From Siphlonurus alternatus (Eukaryota > Arthropoda > Insecta > Ephemeroptera > Siphlonuridae), in the NCBI GenBank assembly GCA_949825025.1, contig OX463781.1, forward strand, positions 38,465,950-38,529,949: DNA of 64,000 bases, in the 5' to 3' direction. The notes under the pieces were generated by a model. It was given only the letters and a program-made list of their open reading frames with translations, was not told the DNA's origin and made no database searches. This document shows positions 11,247 through 21,169 of the stretch, in pieces. The first letter of the stretch is position 1. The number at the start of each line of letters is the position of its first letter. Made by a program: the position numbers and the translations under genes.

Positions 11247-12239
11247 AATTGATAAAAGAAATAAAATAAACAAAAGGTCTCTAAGCCAAAATTAAGGCAG
11301 CAAAAAATATTATTATAATAATTCTACAATCACATGCAACTCCTACACTGAAGGCACATCTTTATATAAAAAAAAATAAGAAAGTTATCTGTTGTTTCAA
11401 GGGAAATATTAAATTGCATTTGATTTTGCATAATTTCTTAATTACATAAAATAAAAAATGTATGTCGACTAAATATTTTAAGCGCATGTTGTATCACTGC
11501 AAGCTATTTAATAGTCTACGAATGAAATAGAGATTAATCTGAAATAGATAATGTAATATAAGCCCTGAGAAAAGCTAATTAATATAATATTTATAAGCCT
11601 TAGAGAAAAGCTATGAATATATTACTCGAATTATGCTCATAATATTTACGTCTTCTTTAATTTTGTTCCTCAGTGGCAACGATATTTTATATTTTTATGC
11701 TCTACATAGTTTAAAAATGCGACGCTCCGAGTTTTCCTAGCGGGGCTCCGAGTTTTCCGTGCTCCGAGTTTTCCGGCTCCGAGTTTTCCGTGCTCCGAGT
11801 TTTCCGGCTCCGAGTTTTCCGTGCTCCGAGTTTTCCTAGCGTGCAGACGCGGCTCCGAGTTTTCCGGCTCCGAGTTTTCCGGCTCCGAGTTTTCCGGCTC
11901 CGAGTTTTCCTACAACCATTTTAATTCGATATGAATGATATGATAAATTAATGCATAACGTATTGGCCTAACGTTACTAATATAACTTCCTTCTTTAATA
12001 CGACGCGCGTGACGTCAGACAAACGACAGAAAAACCGACTTTATAAATAAAGTCAACTTCCCCTTCCACGTCGGTCACCCGCCCCTCTCCACTTACAAGG
12101 GGGTATTTCGTCCGGGGGTATTTCGTCCGGGAGTATTTCGTCCGGGGATATTTCGTCCGGGAGTATTTCGTCCGGTCCGGGCGGGGATATTTGGTCCGGG
12201 GGTATTTCGTCCGGGGGTATTTGGTCCGCTTACCATATT

Positions 12240-12480
12240 ATATTCATTGCATGCATACAGTATAACAAATTCTCTATAAAACAACAGTATGCATACAGTA
12301 TGCATTGTATATGTGTTTTGTTATTAAAAAAGTAAAAGAACCTTAATTGAGCAATACAGATGTACTAAATTTTTATATATATGCAAGACTACATAAAAAT
12401 ACAATTAAAATAACTTAAATTTAGTATGCATACATTAAAAATTATCTGACTTATTCATTTTAAATACATATACACACTGT
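12240..12480. other. AT-rich stretch with GTATGCAT motifs
   Basis: No gene. Repeated CAGTATGCAT/TATGCATACA motifs recur here and around 13.0 kb. Confidence 0.4.
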
Positions 12481-12661
12481 TCTCCCTACTTGCTTGGCTT
12501 CTTTTGCTGGTCAGCATTGCTGATCTGTAGTGATGATCTGGTGATATATTGCCCATTACAGCTGGCTGCAGTTTTCAGAACCAAATGTTGCACTATATAA
12601 ATTATGCCATGCTGGGTAGATGAGCTGGGTCTGGGTATTGGATGTTGTCACATGTCTGCAC
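12480..12661 (-). ncRNA. Possible 3' exon of a spliced minus-strand transcript in element D
   Basis: On the minus strand TTTTTTCTTTACAG precedes G at 12661, a strong acceptor. The following sequence is noticeably less AT-rich than its surroundings. The longest frame is about 35 codons (CRHVTTSNTQTQLIYPAW...), too short for confidence. The 3' end was not located. Confidence 0.35.
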
Positions 12662-13048
12662 CTGTAAAGAAAAAAAAAAACAAAACATATTAATTAACAT
12701 CACTATTTATGTTTAAGCAGCAGAATGGCTGCATTGGTCATTATGAATATAGCCACTGTGTATGGCCAATGTGAAATTTGCTCCTGGAAAACAATAAGGC
12801 CGGTGCTGAAAACTTATATAAATATGTATGCATTCTGCGCGCACCTCTGCATATGAAATACTGTACTGAAATTTTAAAATAAATATGCTGCTTAATTGTG
12901 ACATATTGTTATAGAATTATACTGTGTATACAGTCATTACAGTATACAAATTTCCAGTAATAAATATTATAGTAAAAATACAGCATCCATAAATACACAG
13001 CCGTAAAACGTATGCATACGTATACCCCAAACGTATGCATATACAGTA

Positions 13049-13223
13049 CCCTAGTCGAAAAATAAGAGCGCTAAGTGGTAATTTGAGCAGTAGTCAAGTA
13101 GTTGACTACTTGTTTTTAAGTAGTCAACTACTTGAAACAAGTAGTTGATTACTTAAAAACAAGTAGTCAACTACTTGACTACTGCTCAAATTACCACTTA
13201 GCACTCTTATTTTTCGACTAGGG
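13049..13223. mobile_element. Perfect-hairpin MITE, 175 bp
   Basis: It starts CCCTAGTCGAAAAATAAG and ends with the reverse complement. The arms of about 85 bp meet at a 3-nt loop and include repeated CAAGTAGTTGACTACTTG palindromes. TA on both sides fits a TA target site. Its ends match the outer ends of element O. Confidence 0.8.
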
Positions 13224-13385
13224 TATATGCATATGATATCATAAGGACCGCGGTCGAGGGGAATACAACCTAAAATTGTTAATAATATATGCATATTATA
13301 ATATATAAGTACAAGTGCTGGCCTGAAATAATGATAATTTTAACACTGGCAAAAACATTGTAATAATTAAACCCTGATTGCATAC

Positions 13386-13483
13386 CTTATAAATTACTAG
13401 ACGACTTGAAATCTGCATGGCTTCTCCAATACTCCAAGGTGCAGCATGCAGTCAACCGCCACAGCCCATATAATCCCACTTTT
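13386..13483 (-). ncRNA. Possible 98-nt internal exon, minus strand
   Basis: On the minus strand CTTTTTGTCCAG precedes 13483, and the donor after 13386 is GTATGC following ATAAG. It lies between the exons at 13560 and 12661, with all signals on the same strand. One frame is open for 28 codons before TAG, so a coding role is not supported. Confidence 0.4.
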
Positions 13484-13559
13484 CTGGACAAAAAGAACAC
13501 ACATTGTTAAAGCTGACCAAAGGTTTATGAGCAGAAAATACTCATAATTGATTTCTTAC

Positions 13560-13665
13560 CTTCCACTTGAAGATATTTTCGGTTTTAGATGAGAAATTTA
13601 CATATTTTTCACGAAAAAACCGTTGTGTTTACAACAAACATGCAGAATTTTCGAAGTGCGCATGA
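13560..13665 (-). ncRNA. Possible first exon, minus strand, with CRE promoter
   Basis: Minus-strand reading: TGACGTCATGCGCACTTCG (13670-13652) followed by about 90 nt ending GTGGAAG and a donor GTAAGA at 13559. With 13483-13386 and 12661-12480 it makes a three-exon transcript model, probably noncoding. Confidence 0.35.
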
Positions 13666-13679
13666 CGTCACATAAAAAT

Positions 13680-14300
13680 TGTACCCGCGATGCAAAAAAA
13701 TCACTCCAGATAGAGAATAGATAAAATTATCCATAAAATATCCAGATAAAAATATCCTCAGATAAATAATAGATAAAATTATCTATAAAATATGCAGTCA
13801 GTTTTAAAAAGTTTACATCCGCATTAATTAATTAATTCATTAAATAAAGAAAACTTTAATTAATTTAGTTTTCAAAATTTAAATATTTCAAAATTTCAAT
13901 GGAATGAACAAATATGCATGACCAAATATGTACATATAATTTATATATTAAAATTATTATTTATAAGTATATAATATAACATTAAATAATAATAATTTGT
14001 GTTAATTTTTTTTTATACTTTATATACAATAAATCTAATAAATTTGTATTATTGTATTAATTATTATAAATTTTAACTGTCATGTGCATGTTTAAAATTT
14101 GGATAACTTTATCTATTTAATATCTCTTCCAAAATAAGCAAAGACAAAAGATAGCAGTATCCAATTTATATCTACATGTTATCTCGGCACTTTAGATAAA
14201 TATTGTATAAATATTAGATATCGTTATCTTGAATTGTGGCATATCCACTTAATATCTGCATATACAAAAAATATCCAAAAAATATCTAGATATTGAGTTT
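13680..14300. other. Subterminal AT-rich zone of element D
   Basis: Repeated GATAAAATTATC, ATAAAATATCCAGAT and similar motifs mirror those at 5440-5640. No gene. Confidence 0.5.
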
Positions 14301-14336
14301 TGTGTGCTGTGTGGGGTGTATTTTCTTTCATTGCAG

Positions 14337-14410
14337 TGTGTTGCTCCCAGGTAGATGAGTGTCATCCCCAAACATCCCCAACATGCTACTGAGGACTATG
14401 CAGGTTGGGA
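14337..14410 (+). ncRNA. Possible exon of element O transcript
   Basis: TTTCTTTCATTGCAG (ending 14336) is a strong acceptor. A donor is possible after CCCAG at 14351 or after TATGCAG at about 14401. It lies just outside element D, so the D insertion would sit in the intron upstream of it. Confidence 0.3.
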
Positions 14411-14582
14411 CTCAAGTGCGGATCCAAAATTTTTTTTTCAAATGTACAAAAGGAATATTGAATAAAAATGAAAGCTGAATTATAAATTATAAATGTTTTT
14501 CAGTGCAAAATTATGCCAACCCTTTTAGTTATGCAGCCTCATACAGAAAAAAAGAATTGCTGGTTGCAGGTTTGTAGGAGTA

Positions 14583-14795
14583 GTCTTATGACGTCATAGT
14601 TAGGTCTCATAATAAGACATTATAATGTCTTATTATGAGATCTTTGAGACATCTTATCACTTTAAGACCCGGCCAATTTTCATGTCTTATTTAAGGGGGC
14701 AACAAATAAGACACTAAATATCTTATGCTAAGACATTTTGAAATAACAGTGTAGTCAAGTAGTCAACTACTTGACTATTGCTCAAATTAGGGTTA
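14583..14795. repeat. Right end block of outer element O
   Basis: Reading inward on the minus strand it shows AATTTGAGCAATAGTCAAG, CACTGTTATTT and TAAGACA-rich repeats, matching 2152-2390. The outermost about 30 nt, CTAGTCG..AAGTGG in the left copy, are degenerate here. Confidence 0.5.
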
Positions 14796-14799
14796 CTTT

Positions 14800-15100
14800 T
14801 TATCCCAGCCAGAATAGGAAGCCGACAGTCTGGAAAACTAGGCGCCATAGTGTATATAACAAGTTCTAACAATAAGATCTGTTATACTCGTCGTGACTAA
14901 CTAATTCGACTGTTTAAAAGTTTGAAATTAATAATAATTGGATCAGCAAGAATTTCGATTTTTTTTTTTTTTCAATCTAAATCCCATGCATCATGCTTGG
15001 GGTTTTGGTGATACCGGTTAGCGTTTGTCTTTCATCTTCTTCCCGGGAGTAAGGTATATAGGGTTTGTTAGGTAGAGTATAGTTATAGGTGTTGTATTTT
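14800..15100. other. Low-copy intergenic DNA
   Basis: No gene; a mildly GC-richer patch at 14818-14850 and a T run near 14961. Confidence 0.4.
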
Positions 15101-15104
15101 AGTC

Positions 15105-15223
15105 AATGCTTTTAATACAACTTCTCTGCAAAAAGTTTCAAAACTGAATTAAAAACAGAAAGGCAACAAAATCACACTTCCGGCTATATTTCCGGAGGGA
15201 ATTTTAAATTATTTTACTGTAAT
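15105..15223. mobile_element. ETS-motif MITE, partial copy
   Basis: The right half of the CAGTCAAA family: TTCAAAACTGAATT, CACACTTCCGGC and a terminus ending in TTTACTGTA. Confidence 0.65.
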
Positions 15224-15236
15224 GTTGACCAAGGTA

Positions 15237-15441
15237 CAGTAAAATTTGTTTGATATTCTCTCCGGAAGTAGCCGGGAGTGTGAAATTTCTGGATCTTAAA
15301 AGTTACAATTTCATACATAAATCAATACTTTTAATATAAAAACCATCTGCAAAATTTCAAAACTGAATTATTACAAACAAAAGAGCTGCTAACTTCACAC
15401 TTCCAGCTACTTCCGGATGGAAATTTCAATTAATTTGACTG
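15237..15441. mobile_element. ETS-motif MITE (Tc1/mariner-like), full copy
   Basis: It starts CAGTAAAATTTG and ends AATTTGACTG, each flanked by TA. It contains TCCGGAAGTAGCCGGGAGTG on the left and ACTTCCAGCTACTTCCGG on the right. TA target sites and CAGT ends are typical of Tc1/mariner. Confidence 0.8.
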
Positions 15442-15536
15442 TATCGTACGAAAGTGTGGTAGACGTGATAAATGCTGCGACGTCCAAGTTTCATCGCCCT
15501 ATTTGTTCTGTGCTTGTTGAATGTAAGTCGTCCTCT

Positions 15537-15798
15537 GCTTTATCCAAAGAATTTGTATGTATGGATAGGTGATGGTACTGCCGTCGGTGAGGCACAGTCG
15601 TGAGGAGGAAGTGGGTGGCGTTTACAACAGTAACCAATGGGATGTCTGCCATCTTACGTTGGGGAACTTCCATACAGTTTACAATGCAGATAGTTGCGCT
15701 GGGTCGCCATCTTACGTTGAAGATTTGCCTCAGTAGCTCTAATGCTATTGGTATAGAGATAAACCTATCCATACATACAAAATCCTTGGCTTTATCCC
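15537..15798. mobile_element. MITE with CTTTATCC..TATGTATGGATAG ends
   Basis: GCTTTATCC..TTTGTATGTATGGATAG at the left is mirrored at 15762-15798. The opposite-strand frames of 174 and 82 codons across it share no family features and are by-products of the inverted repeat. Confidence 0.7.
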
Positions 15799-15799
15799 C

Positions 15800-16700
15800 T
15801 AGATTGCCTCTATATACACTAAGCTGTAGTAGCCAATCTATGAAATAAGACCAACCCTTCGCTTTTATTGCTTGCCAAATCAAAACAACCACTTTTTTAA
15901 ATTGTTTTTTTTTTTCATAAAAACAAATTAACATTAGAGATTTTACATAAAAAAATAATATTATATTATACACCAAGAGTTTTAAAAATTCGGGATAAGG
16001 GAACGTTAAATTCATTAATTATGGTTTATGACAATAAGATGACAAAATATCATTCATTATACATAATTAAATGAAACACAAATATGAAAATGATTACAAT
16101 TAAGTTATAAATAAATATTTATGTAGACTGAAAATAGTTAATATAAACAAAACAAATATCATGAAATGACAGAATAGATAAATTAATTACATTGAGTAAA
16201 TAAAACAGAATCATTAAAAAAACGTACTTTTAACAAATATGATTTTATATTTTTGACACAAATATTTATAAAATTATGATATTTATATAATGATGTTATA
16301 TAAAATTAAATTAATTTTATATTAAATGAAACAAATCATTGATTTCTGTTTATTTTCAGATATATTTTTAAAGAATACAACAAAATTAAGGTTATTTTTA
16401 TTAATAATACGTATAATTTACTGCTTTATTTTTGTAGGGTTTTATATTTTAAACTATTTTAAAGTATTCTTCTTCGTTTAATTAAGTAGTAAAATTTCAC
16501 GCAGAATAGTATGCAGTCACATACACTGAAGCAGAAAATGTTGTTATTAAATTTATATACTATTTACCATTAATATTTGAAATTACCTTGTTACAGTTAT
16601 TACACATTTTGGCATATATTTATTTTTAATTTATAAATTAAATTCATATGATTAATTTATTAATGTACATACGGCACAAAATATCGGATGTTATTTGCTG
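15800..16700. other. AT-rich intergenic DNA
   Basis: No gene or clear repeat; long A/T runs only. Confidence 0.5.
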
Positions 16701-16704
16701 AATT

Positions 16705-17050
16705 ATAATTATATAAACATGCTGTGTGTTCGAGTCATCGTTAAAATATAAATATTAGGTTTCTACCATGGCGTATCTGAATCAGTTAGAAAAAAAAACA
16801 AAAAAAAAAACTGAACTTCGATGAAAGTGAAATATGTGAGCAGCTGCATGGCATCGTCGTATTATAATAATAAATATTTTGGTTGTATCTATATTATATT
16901 GATTATTTTTTATCTCGGCTACATAAAAATATAATTTCAAGGAAAAAGAGGAAAGAGTGACCAAATATTATAGATGATGAATTTCTAAGAATAGAAAATT
17001 TTGTAAATAATGTATTTTATATTTTTAAGAATTTTAAAAACATAGTTTAA
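16705..17050 (+). pseudogene. Decayed duplicate of the 19.1-kb promoter/first exon block
   Basis: The segment matches 19111-19430 in order: the ATGCTGTGTGTT start, the GAATCAG..AGAAA block, the exon end and donor region, and the downstream AGTGACCAAATATTAT block. Where the 19.2-kb copy has GAGGTAAGT this copy reads GATGAAAGT, so the 5' splice site is destroyed. The CACGTG/CRE promoter part is not conserved. Confidence 0.5.
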
Positions 17051-17128
17051 AATAATATAAATAAAATAAAACTGAATAAACATGTACTCGGGACACCAAA
17101 AATAATATATTTTCTTACTCTTATTTAA

Positions 17129-17515
17129 GGTAGAGAAAACGTCGGTCAGCTGTTTTTTTAGCTCCATTTGATTAACATTTAAACCTTAGCAAATTCACAA
17201 AAATTCTGAATTTTTTTTAAAGGCAGATATTAGTGCCTAAATGCCATAGAAAAAGTTTCAAAACAATTTAACGAGCCGATTTTTTTAAATTAATTTTTTA
17301 GTTTTTCTCTCCATGCTGGGAAAGCTCTATGCTGAAAATGAAATAAATTAATTAGAAAAAATCGGCTCGTTAAATTGTTTTGAAATTTTTTCTATGGCTT
17401 TTAGGCACTAATATCTGCCTCTAAAAAAAAATTCAGAATTTTTGTGAATTTGCTAAATTTTACATGTTAATCAAATTGAGCTAAAAAAAAACAGCTGACC
17501 GACGTTATCTCTGCC
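17129..17515. mobile_element. TTAA MITE with about 175-bp inverted arms
   Basis: It starts GGTAGAGAAAACGTCGGTCAG and ends with the inverse, flanked by TTAA at 17125-17128 and 17516-17519. The arms pair almost throughout, with a small loop at CTCTCCATGCTGGGAAAGC. TTAA duplication is typical of piggyBac-like mobilisation. Confidence 0.85.
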
Positions 17516-17665
17516 TTAATGAGGCTGAAGTACCAATTAAAAGATATTCAAATTTGAAATGTTTTATGGGGTATGAAAACTACTCAGTCAAGCCATAACA
17601 AATTAATTTCCCTACGTCTCCATACATTGAGTGACAAACAGTGGGGTTAAAGTTCATGCTCTTTA

Positions 17666-18029
17666 TGGGTAAGTTAACACGCCCAATGTTAAAAAAATAT
17701 CCACACATAAAATTATGAAACATATCAAATGTTCTCTATAACATCCCCTATCAGTAGCTAAAATATCAGGTACACAAATTCGAGCTAGTTTTTGAGTTAT
17801 GAATTTTTAAATATGACTAATTTAACATGGAAGTTCTATTTCTCCATGTTAATTAAGTTATTCAACTAAAAATTTTAATAACTCAAAAATTGGATCGAAT
17901 TTTTCTACCTGATATTTTAGCTACTGATAGGGTATGTGGAGGAGAACAGTTTAAGATTTCTTTCATAATTTTTATGTGTGGGATTTTTTTTTCTTTTTTA
18001 ACATTGGGCGTATTACCTTAATTACCCTT
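17666..18029. mobile_element. Palindromic MITE with CGCCCAATGTT ends
   Basis: GGGTAAGTTAACACGCCCAA and TTGGGCGTATTACCTTAATT are inverted. Internal blocks such as CAGTAGCTAAAATATCAGGTA are mirrored. About 364 bp. Confidence 0.75.
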
Positions 18030-18039
18030 TAAAAAAATG

Positions 18040-19000
18040 TAAGTTATATGCTATCTCCCTCAAATGCTATTTTAATGCTCTTGTTCGAGAGATACATTGC
18101 ACCATTATAACTTCATAATAATTGTACTTTACACTGTGTGATGTAATTGGGCCTTATCTGCCGTATTATCATTACATGTCTGCATGTCTGGAAACCTGCA
18201 GTTGTCACAACACAAATGCTGGAATTTTTTATTGCAATGGAAGAACTCGACAAGTATAAAATATTTTAACCCCTAAAATTAGGTTAAAAATGTGCTGAAA
18301 AAAAGCTATAATAGTCATGCAAATATAATATATAGTAGGAGTAAGTAGATTGCCTATAACGTTGCGTCACTGAATTTTGTGGAAAAAATTTAAGGATATT
18401 TTTATTTATTTATTTATTTTCTTTATTCGAACTTTTTCGATTGTACAAGACAACATATGTTCATGTCAAAAAACTTAATATTAACAAACATACATAACAT
18501 CAAAACGCAACACTTTATAAATATAACAAAGGAATATAATATATATATTACTAGATATCTGAAATTTTCTTCAGAAATCAAAATTATACTAATATTTTTT
18601 TGCTATTTTCATCTTATTATTATTTAATTTTAGTTTTCAGTCTGCATGCTATTTTTTATGTTTAATACAATTTGTATCTGGTAAATATATAAAATTATTT
18701 TTAATATATATTTGTACTCACTCACTAACTGACATGAACTTAATGTATGCTTTATGCAACCAACAAAAGTTTAAAATAAAAAAATTCAATATAAAACTCG
18801 ATGTCTTCTTATTCTTCCAAATATAAAATAAAATAAGAAATTATCCTATACAGCAGATGTAGAAAAAATAATTTAATTACCAAAGTATCAAAATCAGAGT
18901 TGCTATCATGACAACCTCTTTTTTATTTATTATTAAATTAAATTATTTATTATTTCATTCGATCAATTCCTCAAGCAGATTCACGGTCCTAGCTCAATCG
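18040..19000. other. AT-rich intergenic DNA
   Basis: No gene. A TTTATTTA run near 18390-18425 followed by ATTGTACAAGACAACATATG may be the 3' edge of a LINE-like insertion. Confidence 0.4.
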
Positions 19001-19059
19001 CATTGTTAACTACGGCCGCGGCTAGACAGTTAATTGTTGACATAGAGAATCTAAGAGGT

Positions 19060-19218
19060 GGTGACTCGAACGTGACCACGTGACTATAATGACGTCACTC
19101 GCTGAATTGTAACATTGCATGCTGTGTGTTTGAGTTATCGTTGTCCTATGTGTAACTGCCACATGATAGTTTACTGTTGTATAGTTGAATCAGAGAAAGA
19201 AACAGGCTAAATTTCGAG
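19060..19218 (+). promoter_or_regulatory. Candidate alternative promoter and first exon
   Basis: CACGTG (19077), a CRE TGACGTCA (19090) and TTGTAACATTGCATG (19107) are followed by about 100 nt of sequence with no long ORF, ending in a consensus donor at 19219 (GAG then GTAAGT). The E-box plus 15-mer combination recurs at 30.33-30.40 kb. It could be a distal first exon of the transporter 13 kb downstream or the start of an unrelated noncoding transcript. Confidence 0.4.
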
Positions 19219-19429
19219 GTAAGTGAAATCTGTGAATTATTACATATATAATTATCTTATATATTGTATCTATATTGTTGTTATTATAGATATAAATAAA
19301 TATATAAAAAATATATGGAAAATTAGGAAAGAGTGACCAAATATTATGTACTGATCGATAGTAATTTTCTCAGAAAAGAAAATACTGTAAATATTGTATT
19401 TTATAAATATTCTTAGATTAAATAGACAG

Positions 19430-19640
19430 GAAGAAATTTGAAATAACAATGTTGTTTAACCACCATCACCATCATCATTCACAGAAAAACATAAAAGTTG
19501 TTTTCTATCAATTTTAAACAACGATTTTTGGGTTAAATTTACTTTATTAATATCATATAGATTATATTTTCTAGGATGCTCAAAAGTGTTTGATAATATA
19601 GCTAGGATGGATATTCGAATAGAGAGAAGGGCAGCATATA
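19430..19640. other. AT-rich DNA downstream of the 19.1-kb candidate exon
   Basis: No gene; a CACCATCACCATCATC simple run near 19461. Confidence 0.4.
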
Positions 19641-19644
19641 GTTA

Positions 19645-19862
19645 AAAAATTAAAGATTACGACCGGAAGTGGAAGCATTTTTCATGATCTGCCATGTGAA
19701 CATAAAACTTCTAAAAAGAACTTTGCAGAAAGATTGAAATTCTTTTTGCTGCAAAGTTTCAGGTTCAAAACTGAACTAGAAAATCCAGAAATTCAGCACT
19801 TCCGGCTACTTCCGGTGGTTAATCTTTCATTGGTTGAACTGTATTTAGCACCAATTTAATTC
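19645..19862. mobile_element. ETS-motif MITE, diverged copy
   Basis: GACCGGAAGTGG on the left, AAAACTGAACTAG and CACTTCCGGCTACTTCCGG on the right. Confidence 0.6.
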
Positions 19863-20256
19863 TAGCTAGTACATAATATAATTATGGTCCTGCATAAAAA
19901 TGGCGCTAAAACCAATGTGCTAATTTAATTAAATCAATACCAATTTGTGTTACTCCCTTAATTTTATTATCAATTATTATACATAATTTTTCATGAAAAA
20001 ATATGGTTCTCCGCGCGGTACTCTTAATATAATTAAATAAAATGTAGCATATACCAGTAAAAAAAAATCACACATGTACCATATTAATTTATCCTAAAAT
20101 TTACATTGAAATATTTTAGAATATACACCTTATTTTTATTCAAAATATATTATAAAAATAAATTATTTACGTCAAAAAATGTTAAGTATTCTTGCATCAT
20201 AATTATATTTATAATCGTTATATAATTAAATGTATACAATAGTGCTGGTTGACATA

Positions 20257-20457
20257 CAGTCAAATTCACATGAAATTCCCTCCGGAAGTAGCCGGAAGTG
20301 TAATGTTTCTGGTCTTCCTATTCGTATTTCAGCGTTACAAATTCAAACATAGATTAGTACTTCTACTTCAAACTTCTATGTAAAATTTCAAAACTGAATT
20401 GAAAACAGAAGAGCTGCAAACTTCACACTTTCAGAAAAAATAAAATTAATTTGACTG
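20257..20457. mobile_element. ETS-motif MITE, full copy
   Basis: 201 bp, CAGTCAAATTC to AATTTGACTG between TA dinucleotides; CCGGAAGTAGCCGGAAGTG is intact on the left, the right ETS block is deleted. Confidence 0.8.
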
Positions 20458-20944
20458 TATGATTACAATAACAGATGGTTATATAGATTCAGTCGATAAG
20501 ATATATACTCACACAAGTGCATTGGTTTTATTATAGCGTGTGGTTTTAACAGCATGCTGGGTGATGATTTTAACGCTAATTAAAGTTACGATTGTAATTT
20601 CTTACAATCAGTGTAATTACAAGTTGATTTTAAATTACACAAGTGTTCATACCTGACCAGATTTATATTACCTAAGTGTATATACTATTGTGAATATACA
20701 CTCTCCATGCACTTTTAGGTAAGATATCTTAATTTTTTTATAGTGAAATTTTAATGTTAATTAAATATGGAATGGAATAACATAATGATGGAATAAATGT
20801 GTATGATGCAATAATGTGATACTATTGTAGCATCAAGAACCTTATCAGAAGTTATCAACATTATCGTAATAAAACATAAAAATATCATATATTATTAGAA
20901 ATATGTTTTTGAAACATTTTTTTTGTGTGTTATAATAAAATTGT

Positions 20945-21165
20945 TGCTGGAAGTCAAATTACATGGTATTTCCTGCGGAAAAAAAAAACGGAAGTCTAAG
21001 GTTTTTCATGGCCTTCCTATTCATATTTCAGCGTTGCAATTTCACGCAAAGGTAAGTACATTTATTGCAAACAACTCTGCAAATTTTTAAAATAAATTAC
21101 AAACAGAAGAGCTGCAAATTTCACACTTCCAGCTACTTTTGGAAGAAATTTAAACTAATTTGATG
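20945..21165. mobile_element. ETS-motif MITE, diverged copy
   Basis: It shares AGTCAAATTACATG, CTTCCTATTCATATTTCAGCG, GAAGAGCTGCAAA and CACACTTCCAGCTAC with the family; the left ETS pair is interrupted by an A run. Confidence 0.65.
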
Positions 21166-21169
21166 TTAT

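Larger units (their letters stand above)
9437..11912. mobile_element. Element B: foldback-like element with tandem GGAAAACTCGGAGC termini
   Basis: About ten copies of GGAAAACTCGGAGC at 9437-9606 and about eleven inverted copies at 11725-11912 form the outer ends. Inside each end lies a further about 420-bp inverted arm (to about 10030 and from about 11320) with high identity. ATTTTAATTGGTATG before and ATTTTAATTCGATATG after may be a target duplication. No ORF of note exists; the translated runs of the tandem unit are artefacts. Confidence 0.7.
6043..12228. mobile_element. Element A: foldback-like element with tandem CCCCGGACGAAATA termini
   Basis: The left arm 6043-6312 and the inverted right arm about 11974-12228 share about nine copies of a 15-bp unit (CCCGGACGAAATACC and variants) at the outside. 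Inside is a unique part containing GGAGAGGGGCGGGCGACC, TTTATTTATAAAGT and TGACGTCACGCGCG. Long arms with terminal tandem repeats are the layout of foldback elements such as Drosophila FB/Galileo. Elements C and B lie inside it. Flanking CCATATATTA and CCATATTATA may be a worn target duplication. Confidence 0.65.
5407..14315. mobile_element. Element D: 8.9-kb transposon with 15-bp TIR and GTGT target duplication
   Basis: CCCACACAGCACACA at 5407-5421 and its exact reverse complement at 14301-14315 are flanked by GTGT at 5403-5406 and 14316-14319. Subterminal zones on both sides are rich in GATATTTTTT and GATAAAATTATC motifs. A 4-bp duplication with a CAC-containing terminus is compatible with Chapaev/CACTA-like cut-and-paste elements. 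No transposase frame is present. Most of the length is later insertions. Confidence 0.7.

Noticed and set aside
15491..16015. 174-codon minus-strand frame, longest single frame outside the transporter apart from the GA repeat
   Set aside because: It runs through a MITE with inverted ends and then AT-rich DNA; no domain, no splice context, and an overlapping plus frame exists for the same reason.
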